DNA of 64,000 nucleotides from Neorhizobium vignae (lineage in GTDB: Bacteria > Pseudomonadota > Alphaproteobacteria > Rhizobiales > Rhizobiaceae). Position numbers and translations under genes: made by a program. Below are positions 57,494 through 64,000 of this stretch, piece after piece. The stretch covers positions 248,001-312,000 of the forward strand of contig NZ_JNNU01000006.1 in the NCBI RefSeq assembly GCF_000732195.1, given 5' to 3'. Each line of letters opens with the position of its first letter. Positions within the stretch are counted from its first letter, which is position 1. The notes beneath the pieces were generated by a model. That model had not been told where the DNA came from and did not search any database. It saw only the letters and a program-made list of their open reading frames with translations.

Positions 57494-58291
57494 ATGTACG
57501 CTACCAGCTACCATCGTGCATCCTCGGTGGAAGATGCCGTCAGGCTCAAGTCCGCCAATGAGGAGGGCAAATACCTGTCCGGCGGCATGACGCTGATTTC
57601 GACCATGAAACAGCGGCTCGCCGCGCCGAGCGACCTGATCGACCTTCGCCATATCCCGACGCTTCGCGGGATTTCGATCGATGGCCGCAAGGTGACGATC
57701 GGCGCCGCCACCCCGCATGCGGACGTGGCCGCTTCGCGGGAGCTTGCTGCCATCTGTCCGGCGATCTGCAAGCTTGCCGGCCATATCGGCGATCCGCATG
57801 TGCGCCACATGGGCACGATCGGCGGTTCGATCGCCAACAACGATCCGGCGGCGGATTATCCCGCCGGCCTGCTCGGGCTTGGCGCGACCATCGTCACCGA
57901 CCGTCGCTCGCTCTCGGCCGACGATTTCTTCACTGGTCTTTTCGAGACCGCGCTGGAGGAGGGCGAGATGGTGACGTCCGTCACCTTCGAGGCGCCGGAA
58001 AAGGCGGGTTACGCGAAGTTCAACAACCCGGCCTCGCGTTTTGCGATGACCGGCGTGTTCGCGGCGAAAACCGCCGGCGGCATCCGCGTTGCGGTTACCG
58101 GCGCCGGCGCATCCGGAGTCTTCCGTCATCCGGGCTTCGAACAGGCGCTGGCGTCCAACTGGTCGGCGGACGCGCTGAGCAATGTGGCGGTCGACGCCTC
58201 CAACCTGATGGCGGACATGCACGCGAACGCGGAATACCGCGCCAACCTGGTGAAGGTCATGGCGAAAAGGGCGGTGGCGTCTGCCGGTTGA
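57494..58291 (+). CDS. molybdo-hydroxylase FAD-binding subunit (CoxM-like)
   Basis: The 265-residue subunit binds FAD and passes electrons on. The FAD motifs are KYLSGGMTLISTMKQRLAAP near residue 30 (AGG-type loop) and HVRHMGTIGGSIANNDPAAD near residue 105 (TIGG motif), with the C-terminal CODH flavoprotein domain from about residue 170. The ATG at 57494 follows GGAG. It lies 11 bases after the large subunit and ends the S-L-M operon, closed by a strong terminator. No cox accessory genes are seen in the window. Confidence 0.92.
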   Translation: MYATSYHRASSVEDAVRLKSANEEGKYLSGGMTLISTMKQRLAAPSDLIDLRHIPTLRGISIDGRKVTIGAATPHADVAASRELAAICPAICKLAGHIGDPHVRHMGTIGGSIANNDPAADYPAGLLGLGATIVTDRRSLSADDFFTGLFETALEEGEMVTSVTFEAPEKAGYAKFNNPASRFAMTGVFAAKTAGGIRVAVTGAGASGVFRHPGFEQALASNWSADALSNVAVDASNLMADMHANAEYRANLVKVMAKRAVASAG

Positions 58292-58320
58292 GGCGAATCG
58301 AGAGCAGCGTTAAAAGCCTG

Positions 58321-58349
58321 GAAGAGCGGGGAGCGCCGCTCTTCTTTTT
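58321..58349 (+). terminator. terminator after the CoxM-like gene
   Basis: GAAGAGCGG (58321-58329) pairs with CCGCTCTTC (58336-58344) around GGAGCG and is followed by TTTTT. Confidence 0.88.
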
Positions 58350-58354
58350 GCTGC

Positions 58355-58368
58355 TTGACGTGGATCAA
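58355..58368. promoter_or_regulatory. FNR/FixK-type box upstream of hemA
   Basis: TTGAC-GTGG-ATCAA (58355-58368) matches the anaerobox TTGAT-N4-ATCAA with one change and correct spacing, 148 bases upstream of hemA. FNR/FixK/FnrN regulators recognise this in rhizobia and often control heme synthesis genes in microaerobiosis. Function here is inferred. Confidence 0.55.
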
Positions 58369-58516
58369 TTCTCACATTTTCGAAATCGCTTACCTTTTTA
58401 TTGGAATAATTCAAAAAAAGCGGGCCTTTTGCCGCAGGTTGGTTCTATTCGCGCGGTGCGGGGTTGACGAAAAGCGCGGCTGAAACCAAAACCGAGGCAG
58501 GTTCTGGAGTGTGAGC

Positions 58517-59731
58517 ATGGACTTCGAGGCATTTTTCAAGAGCGAACTGGACGGCCTTCACGGGGAAGGCCGTTACCGTGTGTTCGCCGATCTGGAGAGG
58601 CACCGCGGCAATTTTCCCCGCGCCACGCGCCATACTCCCGATGGCCCGAAGGAAGTGACCGTCTGGTGTTCCAACGATTATCTCGGCATGGGCCAGCACC
58701 CCGCCGTGATCGAGGCGATGAAGGAAGCCATCGATCACTGTGGCGCGGGTGCGGGAGGCACCCGGAATATTTCTGGCACCACGCACTACCACGTCATGCT
58801 CGAGCGTGAACTGGCGGATCTGCACGGCAAGGAAGCCGGGCTGATCTTCAATTCCGGTTATATGTCGAACTGGGCGACGCTCGGCACGCTCGGCCAGAAG
58901 ATCCCCGGCCTGATCATTTTCTCCGATGCGCTGAACCACGCCTCGATGATCGAAGGCATCCGTTACGCCAAGTGCGAACGGGTGATCTGGAAGCACAACG
59001 ATCTCAACGATCTCGAAGCCAAGCTGGCGGCCGCCGATCCGAACGCGCCGAAGCTGATCGCCTTCGAAAGCGTCTATTCGATGGACGGCGATATCTCGCC
59101 GATCAAGGAAATCTGCGATCTTGCCGACAAGTACGGCGCGATGACCTATCTCGACGAAGTGCATGCGGTCGGCATGTACGGTCCGCGCGGCGGCGGCATT
59201 GCCGAACGCGAAGGCCTGATGGACCGCCTGACGGTCATCGAAGGCACGCTCGGCAAGGCTTTTGGCGTGATGGGCGGTTATATCGCCGCCTCTACCGCGC
59301 TCTGCGACTTCATCCGGTCCTTCGCTTCGGGCTTCATCTTCACGACGGCGCTGCCGCCGACGCTGGCAGCCGGGGCGATCGCCTCGATCCGGCATCTGAA
59401 GGCAAGCCCGTTCGAACGCGTCCGCCATCAGGACCGCGTCAAGAAGCTACGCACGATGCTCGATCAGCAGGGCATTCCGCACATGCACAACCCCAGCCAT
59501 ATCGTGCCGGTCATCGTCGGCGATGCGGCCAAGTGCAAGTGGATCTCGGATATCCTGCTCGACACCTGCAACGTCTATGTGCAGCCGATCAACTATCCGA
59601 CCGTGCCGCGCAAGACCGAACGCCTGCGCATCACCCCGACGCCGCTGCACAGCGATGCGGATATCGAGCACCTGGTCGGCTCGCTGCACCAGCTCTGGTC
59701 GCGCTGCGCGCTTGCGCGGCACGTGGCTTGA
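58517..59731 (+). CDS. hemA: 5-aminolevulinate synthase
   Basis: The 404-residue PLP enzyme condenses glycine and succinyl-CoA into 5-aminolevulinate, the C4 route to heme used by alphaproteobacteria. Landmarks: the N-terminal [20 protein letters not shown], the glycine loop [20 protein letters not shown] near residue 80, [18 protein letters not shown] with the PLP aspartate/histidine near residue 215, and the Schiff-base lysine in [16 protein letters not shown] near residue 248. The ATG at 58517 has GGAG seven bases upstream; the GTG six bases earlier is too close to that site. A terminator overlapping the end of dxr follows. Confidence 0.96.
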   Translation: MDFEAFFKSELDGLHGEGRYRVFADLERHRGNFPRATRHTPDGPKEVTVWCSNDYLGMGQHPAVIEAMKEAIDHCGAGAGGTRNISGTTHYHVMLERELADLHGKEAGLIFNSGYMSNWATLGTLGQKIPGLIIFSDALNHASMIEGIRYAKCERVIWKHNDLNDLEAKLAAADPNAPKLIAFESVYSMDGDISPIKEICDLADKYGAMTYLDEVHAVGMYGPRGGGIAEREGLMDRLTVIEGTLGKAFGVMGGYIAASTALCDFIRSFASGFIFTTALPPTLAAGAIASIRHLKASPFERVRHQDRVKKLRTMLDQQGIPHMHNPSHIVPVIVGDAAKCKWISDILLDTCNVYVQPINYPTVPRKTERLRITPTPLHSDADIEHLVGSLHQLWSRCALARHVA

Positions 59732-59756
59732 ACGATCGACAAAGATCCGGATCACG

Positions 59757-59785
59757 AATGGCCGCTCACGCGGCCATTTCTTTTT
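59757..59785 (+). terminator. hemA terminator overlapping the 3' end of dxr
   Basis: AATGGCCGC (59757-59765) pairs with GCGGCCATT (59770-59778) around TCAC, then TCTTTTT. The loop contains the dxr stop codon read on the other strand. Confidence 0.85.
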
Positions 59786-60953
59786 GCGCGATGATCTCGC
59801 CAGCGCGGCGTCGTGCTTCGGCGTCTGACGCAAACACTTCGTCCATCGTCGTCGCGGCGCCATAGCCCGCCATGTCGTCCATCACCTGCTCGGCGATATC
59901 CGCCATGTTGAGGAAGCCGATGCGGCCGGCGCAGAAGGCGTGAAAGGCGATTTCCTCCGCGGCGTTCATCACCGCGCCCTGCACGCCGCCGCGTTCAAGC
60001 GCCGTGCGTGCCAGCCGGAGCGCCGGGAAACGGACCTCGTCCGGCGCTTCGAAATCGAGCCTTGCGAGCTTGGCGAAATCCAGGCGTTCGACATCGAGCC
60101 TGGTGCGGTTGGGGTAGGTCAGCGCATAACCGATCGCGGTGCGCATGTCCGGACAGCCGAGCTGGGCCAGCACCGAGCCGTCGGCATAACCGACCATGGA
60201 ATGGATGACCGACTGGGGATGAACTATCACCTCGATCTGGTCCGGGCGCAGATCGAAGAGATGTTTCGCTTCGATCATCTCCAGCGCCTTGTTGAACATC
60301 GAGGCGCTGCCGATCGAGATTTTCAGGCCCATCGACCAGTTGGGGTGGGCGCGAGCGATATCCGCGGTGACGCCCGCCATCTGCTCGCGCGTCCAGGTGC
60401 GGAAGGGGCCGCCGGAGGCGGTGAGCACGATGCGTTCGACTGCGTGGTGCTGGTCGTCTTCGAGCGACTGGAAGATGGCGCTGTGCTCGCTGTCGACCGG
60501 GATCAGCCGTCCGCCGCCTTCCGCGACCGCCCTGACGAACAGTTCGCCGGCGGAGACGAGGCATTCCTTGTTGGCGAGCGCGATATCAGCGCCGCGCTCT
60601 GCGGCAGCCAGCGTCGGTGCAAGGCCGGCCGTGCCGACGATTGCCGCCATCACCCAGTCGGACGGGCGCGCGCCCGCCTCGATCAGCGCCTCGCGGCCGG
60701 CGGCGACCTCTATACTGGTGCCAGCGAGCGCATCCTTCAGCGCCGCATACTGACGGTCGTCGGCCGTCACGGCCAGTTCGGCACCACATGCCTTTGCCTG
60801 GTTTGCCAGCAGGGTAATATTGCTGTTGCCGGTAATTGCCACGACCTCGAAGGTCTCGCGGCCACCAAGCTGGTTCACCACATCCAACGTATTGACGCCG
60901 ATCGAGCCGGTGGAACCGAGGATGCTGATGCGGCGCTTGCCGGTGTCGGCCAT
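59766..60953 (-). CDS. dxr: 1-deoxy-D-xylulose 5-phosphate reductoisomerase
   Basis: The 395-residue enzyme makes 2-C-methyl-D-erythritol 4-phosphate, the second step of the MEP isoprenoid pathway, using NADPH and a divalent metal. It shows the Rossmann start ISILGSTGSIGVNTLDVVNQ, LANKECLVSAG near residue 125, the metal-binding IPVDSEHSAIFQ (Asp, Glu) near residue 145, and TASGGPFRTW near residue 180. An ATG at 60965 adds four residues, but the one at 60953 has a better-spaced GGAAG. It converges on hemA. Confidence 0.94.
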   Translation of the reverse strand: MADTGKRRISILGSTGSIGVNTLDVVNQLGGRETFEVVAITGNSNITLLANQAKACGAELAVTADDRQYAALKDALAGTSIEVAAGREALIEAGARPSDWVMAAIVGTAGLAPTLAAAERGADIALANKECLVSAGELFVRAVAEGGGRLIPVDSEHSAIFQSLEDDQHHAVERIVLTASGGPFRTWTREQMAGVTADIARAHPNWSMGLKISIGSASMFNKALEMIEAKHLFDLRPDQIEVIVHPQSVIHSMVGYADGSVLAQLGCPDMRTAIGYALTYPNRTRLDVERLDFAKLARLDFEAPDEVRFPALRLARTALERGGVQGAVMNAAEEIAFHAFCAGRIGFLNMADIAEQVMDDMAGYGAATTMDEVFASDAEARRRAGEIIAQKEMAA

Positions 60954-61083
60954 GCTGTCTTCCATTTCCTAAAGCTGCCTTCGGTCTACAAGCGAAAGCC
61001 GCGGCTCACAAGAGCGGGCTTGAATTCGGCCCGCCTGCGACCAAGTGCAGCTTGCACAAAGGGTGCTCTTGGCGCGAAGTGGG

Positions 61084-62316
61084 ATGATGAGCGAACACAG
61101 TGAAATCCAGACGACTTGCGTAATCGCCGGCGCCGGTCCAGCAGGCCTGATGCTCGGCCTCCTGCTGGCGCGGGCCGGCGTCGATGTCACGGTGGTCGAA
61201 AAGCACGCGGATTTCCTGCGCGATTTTCGCGGCGATACGATCCATCCCTCGACGCTGGAGGTGATCCACGAGCTCGGCCTGATCGACGAATTTTTGCAGT
61301 TGCAGCACACGCGGGCGCCAAAATTGTCCGCAGAGATGGGCGGGAAGACGATCACGATCGCGGATTTTTCGCGGCTGCCGGTCAGGAACCGCTTCATCGC
61401 CTTCATGCCGCAATGGGACTTTTTGAGTTTTCTCGCCGCCAAGGCACGGGGCTATCCGAATTTCCGGCTGATCATGCAGGCGAAGGTGGCGGACGTGCTG
61501 GAGGAGCAGGGGGCGATCTCCGGCCTTATCCTGGAGACGCCCGAAGGAGAGCTCACCATCCGCTCGGCGCTCGTCGTCGGTGCCGACGGTCGCAATTCGG
61601 TCGTCCGCGAAAAGGCTGGCCTCGATGTGGAGAGTTTCGGCATTCCGAGCGAGGTCGTCTGGATGAAGCTGTCGAAGCAGAAGGACGATCCGAACGAGGT
61701 GATGGGTCATGCCGGCCCGCGCCAGGGTTTCGTGCTGATCGACCGCGGCGACTATTGGCAGTGCGGGTATGTGATCCGCCGCACCACATTTGCGGAGATC
61801 CGCGAGAAGGGCATCGAGGCCTTCCGGCGGATGGTCGCCGATGTCTCGCCTCTGCCGACCGAGCGGATGCAGGAAATCCGCAGTTTCGAGGATACCAGCC
61901 TGCTGACGGTGCGCATCGACCGTCTGAAGCAATGGTGGCGGACCGGGCTGATCTGCATCGGCGACGCGGCGCATGCGATGTCGCCGATCGGCGGCGTGGG
62001 GGTCAACCTGGCGATCCAGGATGCGGTGGCGGCCGCCAATATCCTGGCTGCCCCTTTGCGCGAAAACCGTCTCGCCGATGCCGATCTCGCCGCCGTCGAA
62101 AAGCGGCGCAGTTTCCCGACCAGGGCGACGCAGAAGCTGCAGTTGATGATGAGGAGCAGTCGGCGAACGGATCAGGTGGACGATCGCAAAAGCAAGGGTC
62201 CGCCGGCCTTCATCCGGGGCATCGCCCGCTTTCCGCTGCTCGCCCATCTCGCCGGCCGGCTGATCGGCCTCGGCTTCCGCATGGAGCATGTGCGGGTGAA
62301 ACAAGGCAACCTTTGA
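61084..62316 (+). CDS. FAD-dependent monooxygenase (UbiH/PHBH-like)
   Basis: The 410-residue flavoprotein has the class A monooxygenase layout: N-terminal FAD fold VIAGAGPAGLMLGLLLARAG and a glutamate in VTVVEKH, the DG motif in LVVGADGRNSVVREKAGL near residue 165, and the GD motif LICIGDAAHAMSPIGGVGVN near residue 295. These fit para-hydroxybenzoate-hydroxylase-like and ubiquinone-biosynthesis hydroxylases. An aromatic or quinone-like substrate is probable but not identifiable. Start at 61084 (or 61087); the upstream in-frame extension is not family-like. It is divergent from dxr. Confidence 0.87.
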   Translation: MMSEHSEIQTTCVIAGAGPAGLMLGLLLARAGVDVTVVEKHADFLRDFRGDTIHPSTLEVIHELGLIDEFLQLQHTRAPKLSAEMGGKTITIADFSRLPVRNRFIAFMPQWDFLSFLAAKARGYPNFRLIMQAKVADVLEEQGAISGLILETPEGELTIRSALVVGADGRNSVVREKAGLDVESFGIPSEVVWMKLSKQKDDPNEVMGHAGPRQGFVLIDRGDYWQCGYVIRRTTFAEIREKGIEAFRRMVADVSPLPTERMQEIRSFEDTSLLTVRIDRLKQWWRTGLICIGDAAHAMSPIGGVGVNLAIQDAVAAANILAAPLRENRLADADLAAVEKRRSFPTRATQKLQLMMRSSRRTDQVDDRKSKGPPAFIRGIARFPLLAHLAGRLIGLGFRMEHVRVKQGNL

Positions 62317-62358
62317 CCCTCCCGCGCCGTTGATCGGCAAAACAACCGAGGTTTTGCC

Positions 62359-62898
62359 ATGCTCATGCTCGGAAGAATGCTCACGATGGCGATGGCGCTG
62401 CTGGGCGGAATCTTTTTCTCGCAGGCGCCGGAATTCGCGCAGCAATACCGCCAGCGGATCGGCGGGGCGCTCGACGAGTTGAAGATCCTGATCTCGGAAT
62501 TCGACGCCCAGGCCAATCACAACGGCCTCGACCGCCAGGAGGCGCTCAACATCTATTCCGTCTCGCCGCAGACCTTCCTGCGCAATCAGGGCGAAGCGAT
62601 GCGGCGCACTTTTTCGCGTTATGAGATGCTTGCCGAGCAGCAGAAAGAGCTGACCCTGGCGCCCCCTTTCACCAAGCCGTTCGTCGTGATGCGCAATCCT
62701 GATTCGACGACGTTTGCGAATGCCTGGCGCGATTTCGTGCCCGGCGTGCCGGTGGATTTCGCGGGCCTCACCTGGGCGGCGGGCGGGTTTTTCTGCGGCT
62801 GGCTGATTGCAGCCCTGCTGGGCGCTGCCCGTCGCGGCGTCGTTCGCTCGGTAAGGCGGCCGAAACGGATGGACCAGACGCCGACGATTGCCCGATAA
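62359..62898 (+). CDS. DUF2937 family membrane protein
   Basis: The 179-residue protein has an N-terminal hydrophobic helix (LTMAMALLGGIFFSQAPEFA), a cytoplasmic or periplasmic middle with EFAQQYRQRIGGALDELKIL, and a C-terminal helix (FAGLTWAAGGFFCGWLIAALL, about residues 133-155) before a basic tail. The EFxQQYxQRLxGxxDEL pattern is typical of DUF2937 proteins, whose function is unknown. It starts 42 bases after the monooxygenase gene and ends 7 bases before the tRNA on the opposite strand. Confidence 0.82.
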   Translation: MLMLGRMLTMAMALLGGIFFSQAPEFAQQYRQRIGGALDELKILISEFDAQANHNGLDRQEALNIYSVSPQTFLRNQGEAMRRTFSRYEMLAEQQKELTLAPPFTKPFVVMRNPDSTTFANAWRDFVPGVPVDFAGLTWAAGGFFCGWLIAALLGAARRGVVRSVRRPKRMDQTPTIAR

Positions 62899-62905
62899 AC
62901 GGAAG

Positions 62906-62982
62906 TGGTGATCCCAGATGGATTCGAACCATCGGCCTCAGGATTAGGAATCCTGCGCTCTATCCTGCTGAGCTATGGGACC
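62906..62982 (-). tRNA. tRNA-Arg (anticodon CCU)
   Basis: Read on the minus strand, the 77-base gene folds as a full cloverleaf: acceptor GGTCCCA with TGGGATC, D-arm GCTC/GAGC, anticodon stem CAGGA/TCCTG with loop TTCCTAA (anticodon CCT), and T-arm GATGG-TTCGAAT-CCATC. The 3' CCA is encoded. It reads AGG codons. No integrated element or att duplication is seen at its 3' end. Confidence 0.95.
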
Positions 62983-63035
62983 ACATGAGGAATTCCATAC
63001 AAAAGGCGAGGCGTTTAGCCAAGCCTTTTGTCTCG

Positions 63036-64000
63036 TCATTCCGTCAACCGCTGTTCGGCCAGCCGAACCCAGTAGGAAATGCCGTAGGAAATCGCCTCGT
63101 CGTCGAAATCGTAATGCGGGTTGTGGAGGGCGGCCGTATCGCCGTTGCCGATGAAGATGAAGGCGCCGGGGCGGCGTTTCAGCATGAAGGCGAAGTCCTC
63201 GCCGGCCATGGTCGGCTCGACATTGGTGTCGACGTTGGAAGCACCCACCACCTCTGCCGCGACGCCGATCGCGTGATCGGTTTCGAGGTCATGGTTGAAG
63301 GTGACCGGGCACTGGCGGTAATAATCGATCTCAGACGTGGCGCCATGGGCGCTGACGATGCCCTCGACGATCTGGCGGATGCGGTTTTCGGCAAGATCGC
63401 GGGTCTCTTCGCTGAGCGTCCGGACCGTGCCCCACAGCGTCGCCTGGTCGGGAATGATGTTATACGCCGTGCCGGCGTCGAAGCGGGTCACGGAAATGAC
63501 GATCGAGTGAACCGGGTCGGCGTTGCGGGCGGCGATCGCCTGCAGGCTGCCGACCAGCTGCGAACCGATGAAGATCGGGTCGATGGTCTTGTGCGGCTGG
63601 GCGGCATGGCCGCCGCGGCCCTTGATGGTGATGGTGAAGCGGTCGGGCGCCGCCATGATGCCGCCCTTGCGGATGGCAAACTGGCCGAGCGGAATGCCCG
63701 GCATGTTGTGCATGCCGTAGACTTCGTCGATGCCGAACCGCTCCATCATGCCGTCCTCGACCATCGCCAGAGCCCCGGCGCCACCCTCCTCGGCGGGCTG
63801 GAAGATCAGCGCCACGGTGCCGTTGAAATTGCGGGTTTCCGCGAGGTATTTCGCCGCACCCAGGAGCATGGATGTGTGACCGTCGTGGCCGCAGGCGTGC
63901 ATCTTGCCGGGGGCTTTCGACGCCCAGGGTTTGCCGGTGATTTCGGTGAGCGGCAGGGCGTCCATATCGGCGCGGAGCCCGATCGTGCGGCCGCCCGGTC
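63036..64000 (-). CDS. M20 family amidohydrolase (hippurate hydrolase-like), 5' end outside window
   Basis: The visible 321 residues are the C-terminal part of an M20D peptidase/amidohydrolase. The frame stays open to base 64000 with [11 protein letters not shown] just inside the edge, the metal-binding Asp region. [20 protein letters not shown] gives the Cys/His metal ligands, [20 protein letters not shown] the catalytic glutamates, followed by the dimerisation lid domain ([18 protein letters not shown]) and the late [20 protein letters not shown] with [12 protein letters not shown]. Hippurate, N-acyl amino acid or IAA-conjugate hydrolysis are possible; the substrate is not decided. Confidence 0.9.
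   Translation of the reverse strand, partial: PGGRTIGLRADMDALPLTEITGKPWASKAPGKMHACGHDGHTSMLLGAAKYLAETRNFNGTVALIFQPAEEGGAGALAMVEDGMMERFGIDEVYGMHNMPGIPLGQFAIRKGGIMAAPDRFTITIKGRGGHAAQPHKTIDPIFIGSQLVGSLQAIAARNADPVHSIVISVTRFDAGTAYNIIPDQATLWGTVRTLSEETRDLAENRIRQIVEGIVSAHGATSEIDYYRQCPVTFNHDLETDHAIGVAAEVVGASNVDTNVEPTMAGEDFAFMLKRRPGAFIFIGNGDTAALHNPHYDFDDEAISYGISYWVRLAEQRLTE

Noticed and set aside
62906-62982. tRNA-Arg as an integration site
   Set aside because: No integrase, no direct repeat of the tRNA 3' end, and flanking genes look like ordinary chromosome.

Overview
The window is a 64 kb piece of core chromosome from an alphaproteobacterium of the order Hyphomicrobiales (Rhizobiales), most likely family Rhizobiaceae. 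Reasons: high G+C with strong third-position bias, the sdhCDAB order, the mdh-sucCD-sucAB-lpd cluster, an F1-only atpHAGDC operon without Fo genes, an Omp19-like lipoprotein otherwise known from Brucella and relatives, a C4-pathway hemA next to dxr, and a palindromic intergenic repeat of the rhizobial RIME/REP type. The exact genus cannot be read from the sequence.

Layout. 1-3300: end of a YciI-like gene, an EVE-domain protein, a methyltransferase, a DsrE-like gene divergent from an AraC regulator, and a small secreted protein. 3500-7014: succinate dehydrogenase. 7200-8940: Omp19-like lipoprotein and the ATPase ZapE. 9114-19475: TCA block (malate dehydrogenase, succinyl-CoA synthetase, 2-oxoglutarate dehydrogenase E1/E2/E3) with a YciI-like, a MAPEG and a secreted protein inserted. 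19645-27900: DUF2867, cytochrome b561, TraB/GumN, XerC, a PlsC-type acyltransferase, a lone AAA ATPase, PriA and a small membrane protein. 28161-33104: ATP synthase F1. 33256-42380: NAD-dependent molybdenum formate dehydrogenase (LysR regulator, fdsGBA, fdhD, fdsD) with an OFA-type transporter. 42618-47288: aldo/keto reductase, cheW, a soluble dual-PAS chemoreceptor, arginase. 47331-54217: TamB, TamA and a glycine-zipper lipoprotein. 54529-58291: form II CO-dehydrogenase-like molybdo-hydroxylase. 58517-64000: hemA, dxr, an FAD monooxygenase, DUF2937, tRNA-Arg(CCU) and an M20 amidohydrolase running off the end.

How the genes fit together. Most of the window is central energy metabolism: TCA enzymes feed NADH and electrons to the respiratory chain, F1 makes ATP, formate dehydrogenase adds NADH from formate, and HemA supplies heme. 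Two molybdenum hydroxylase systems are present, and FdhD supports the formate dehydrogenase. No phage, insertion sequence, CRISPR array or recognisable defence island is visible.

The strongest unexplained structure is non-coding. The 236-base sucD-sucA gap can fold into at least five hairpins, including an 11-bp terminator-like stem whose left arm can instead pair upstream, and a perfect hairpin lying exactly between the sucA Shine-Dalgarno and its start codon. This looks like a cis-regulatory leader for 2-oxoglutarate dehydrogenase. Other points worth a look: an FNR/FixK-type box upstream of hemA, an 18-bp palindrome before mdh, an inverted repeat before sdhC, a 180-bp double-palindrome inside the fds operon, and a possible chemoreceptor 3' remnant beside cheW.
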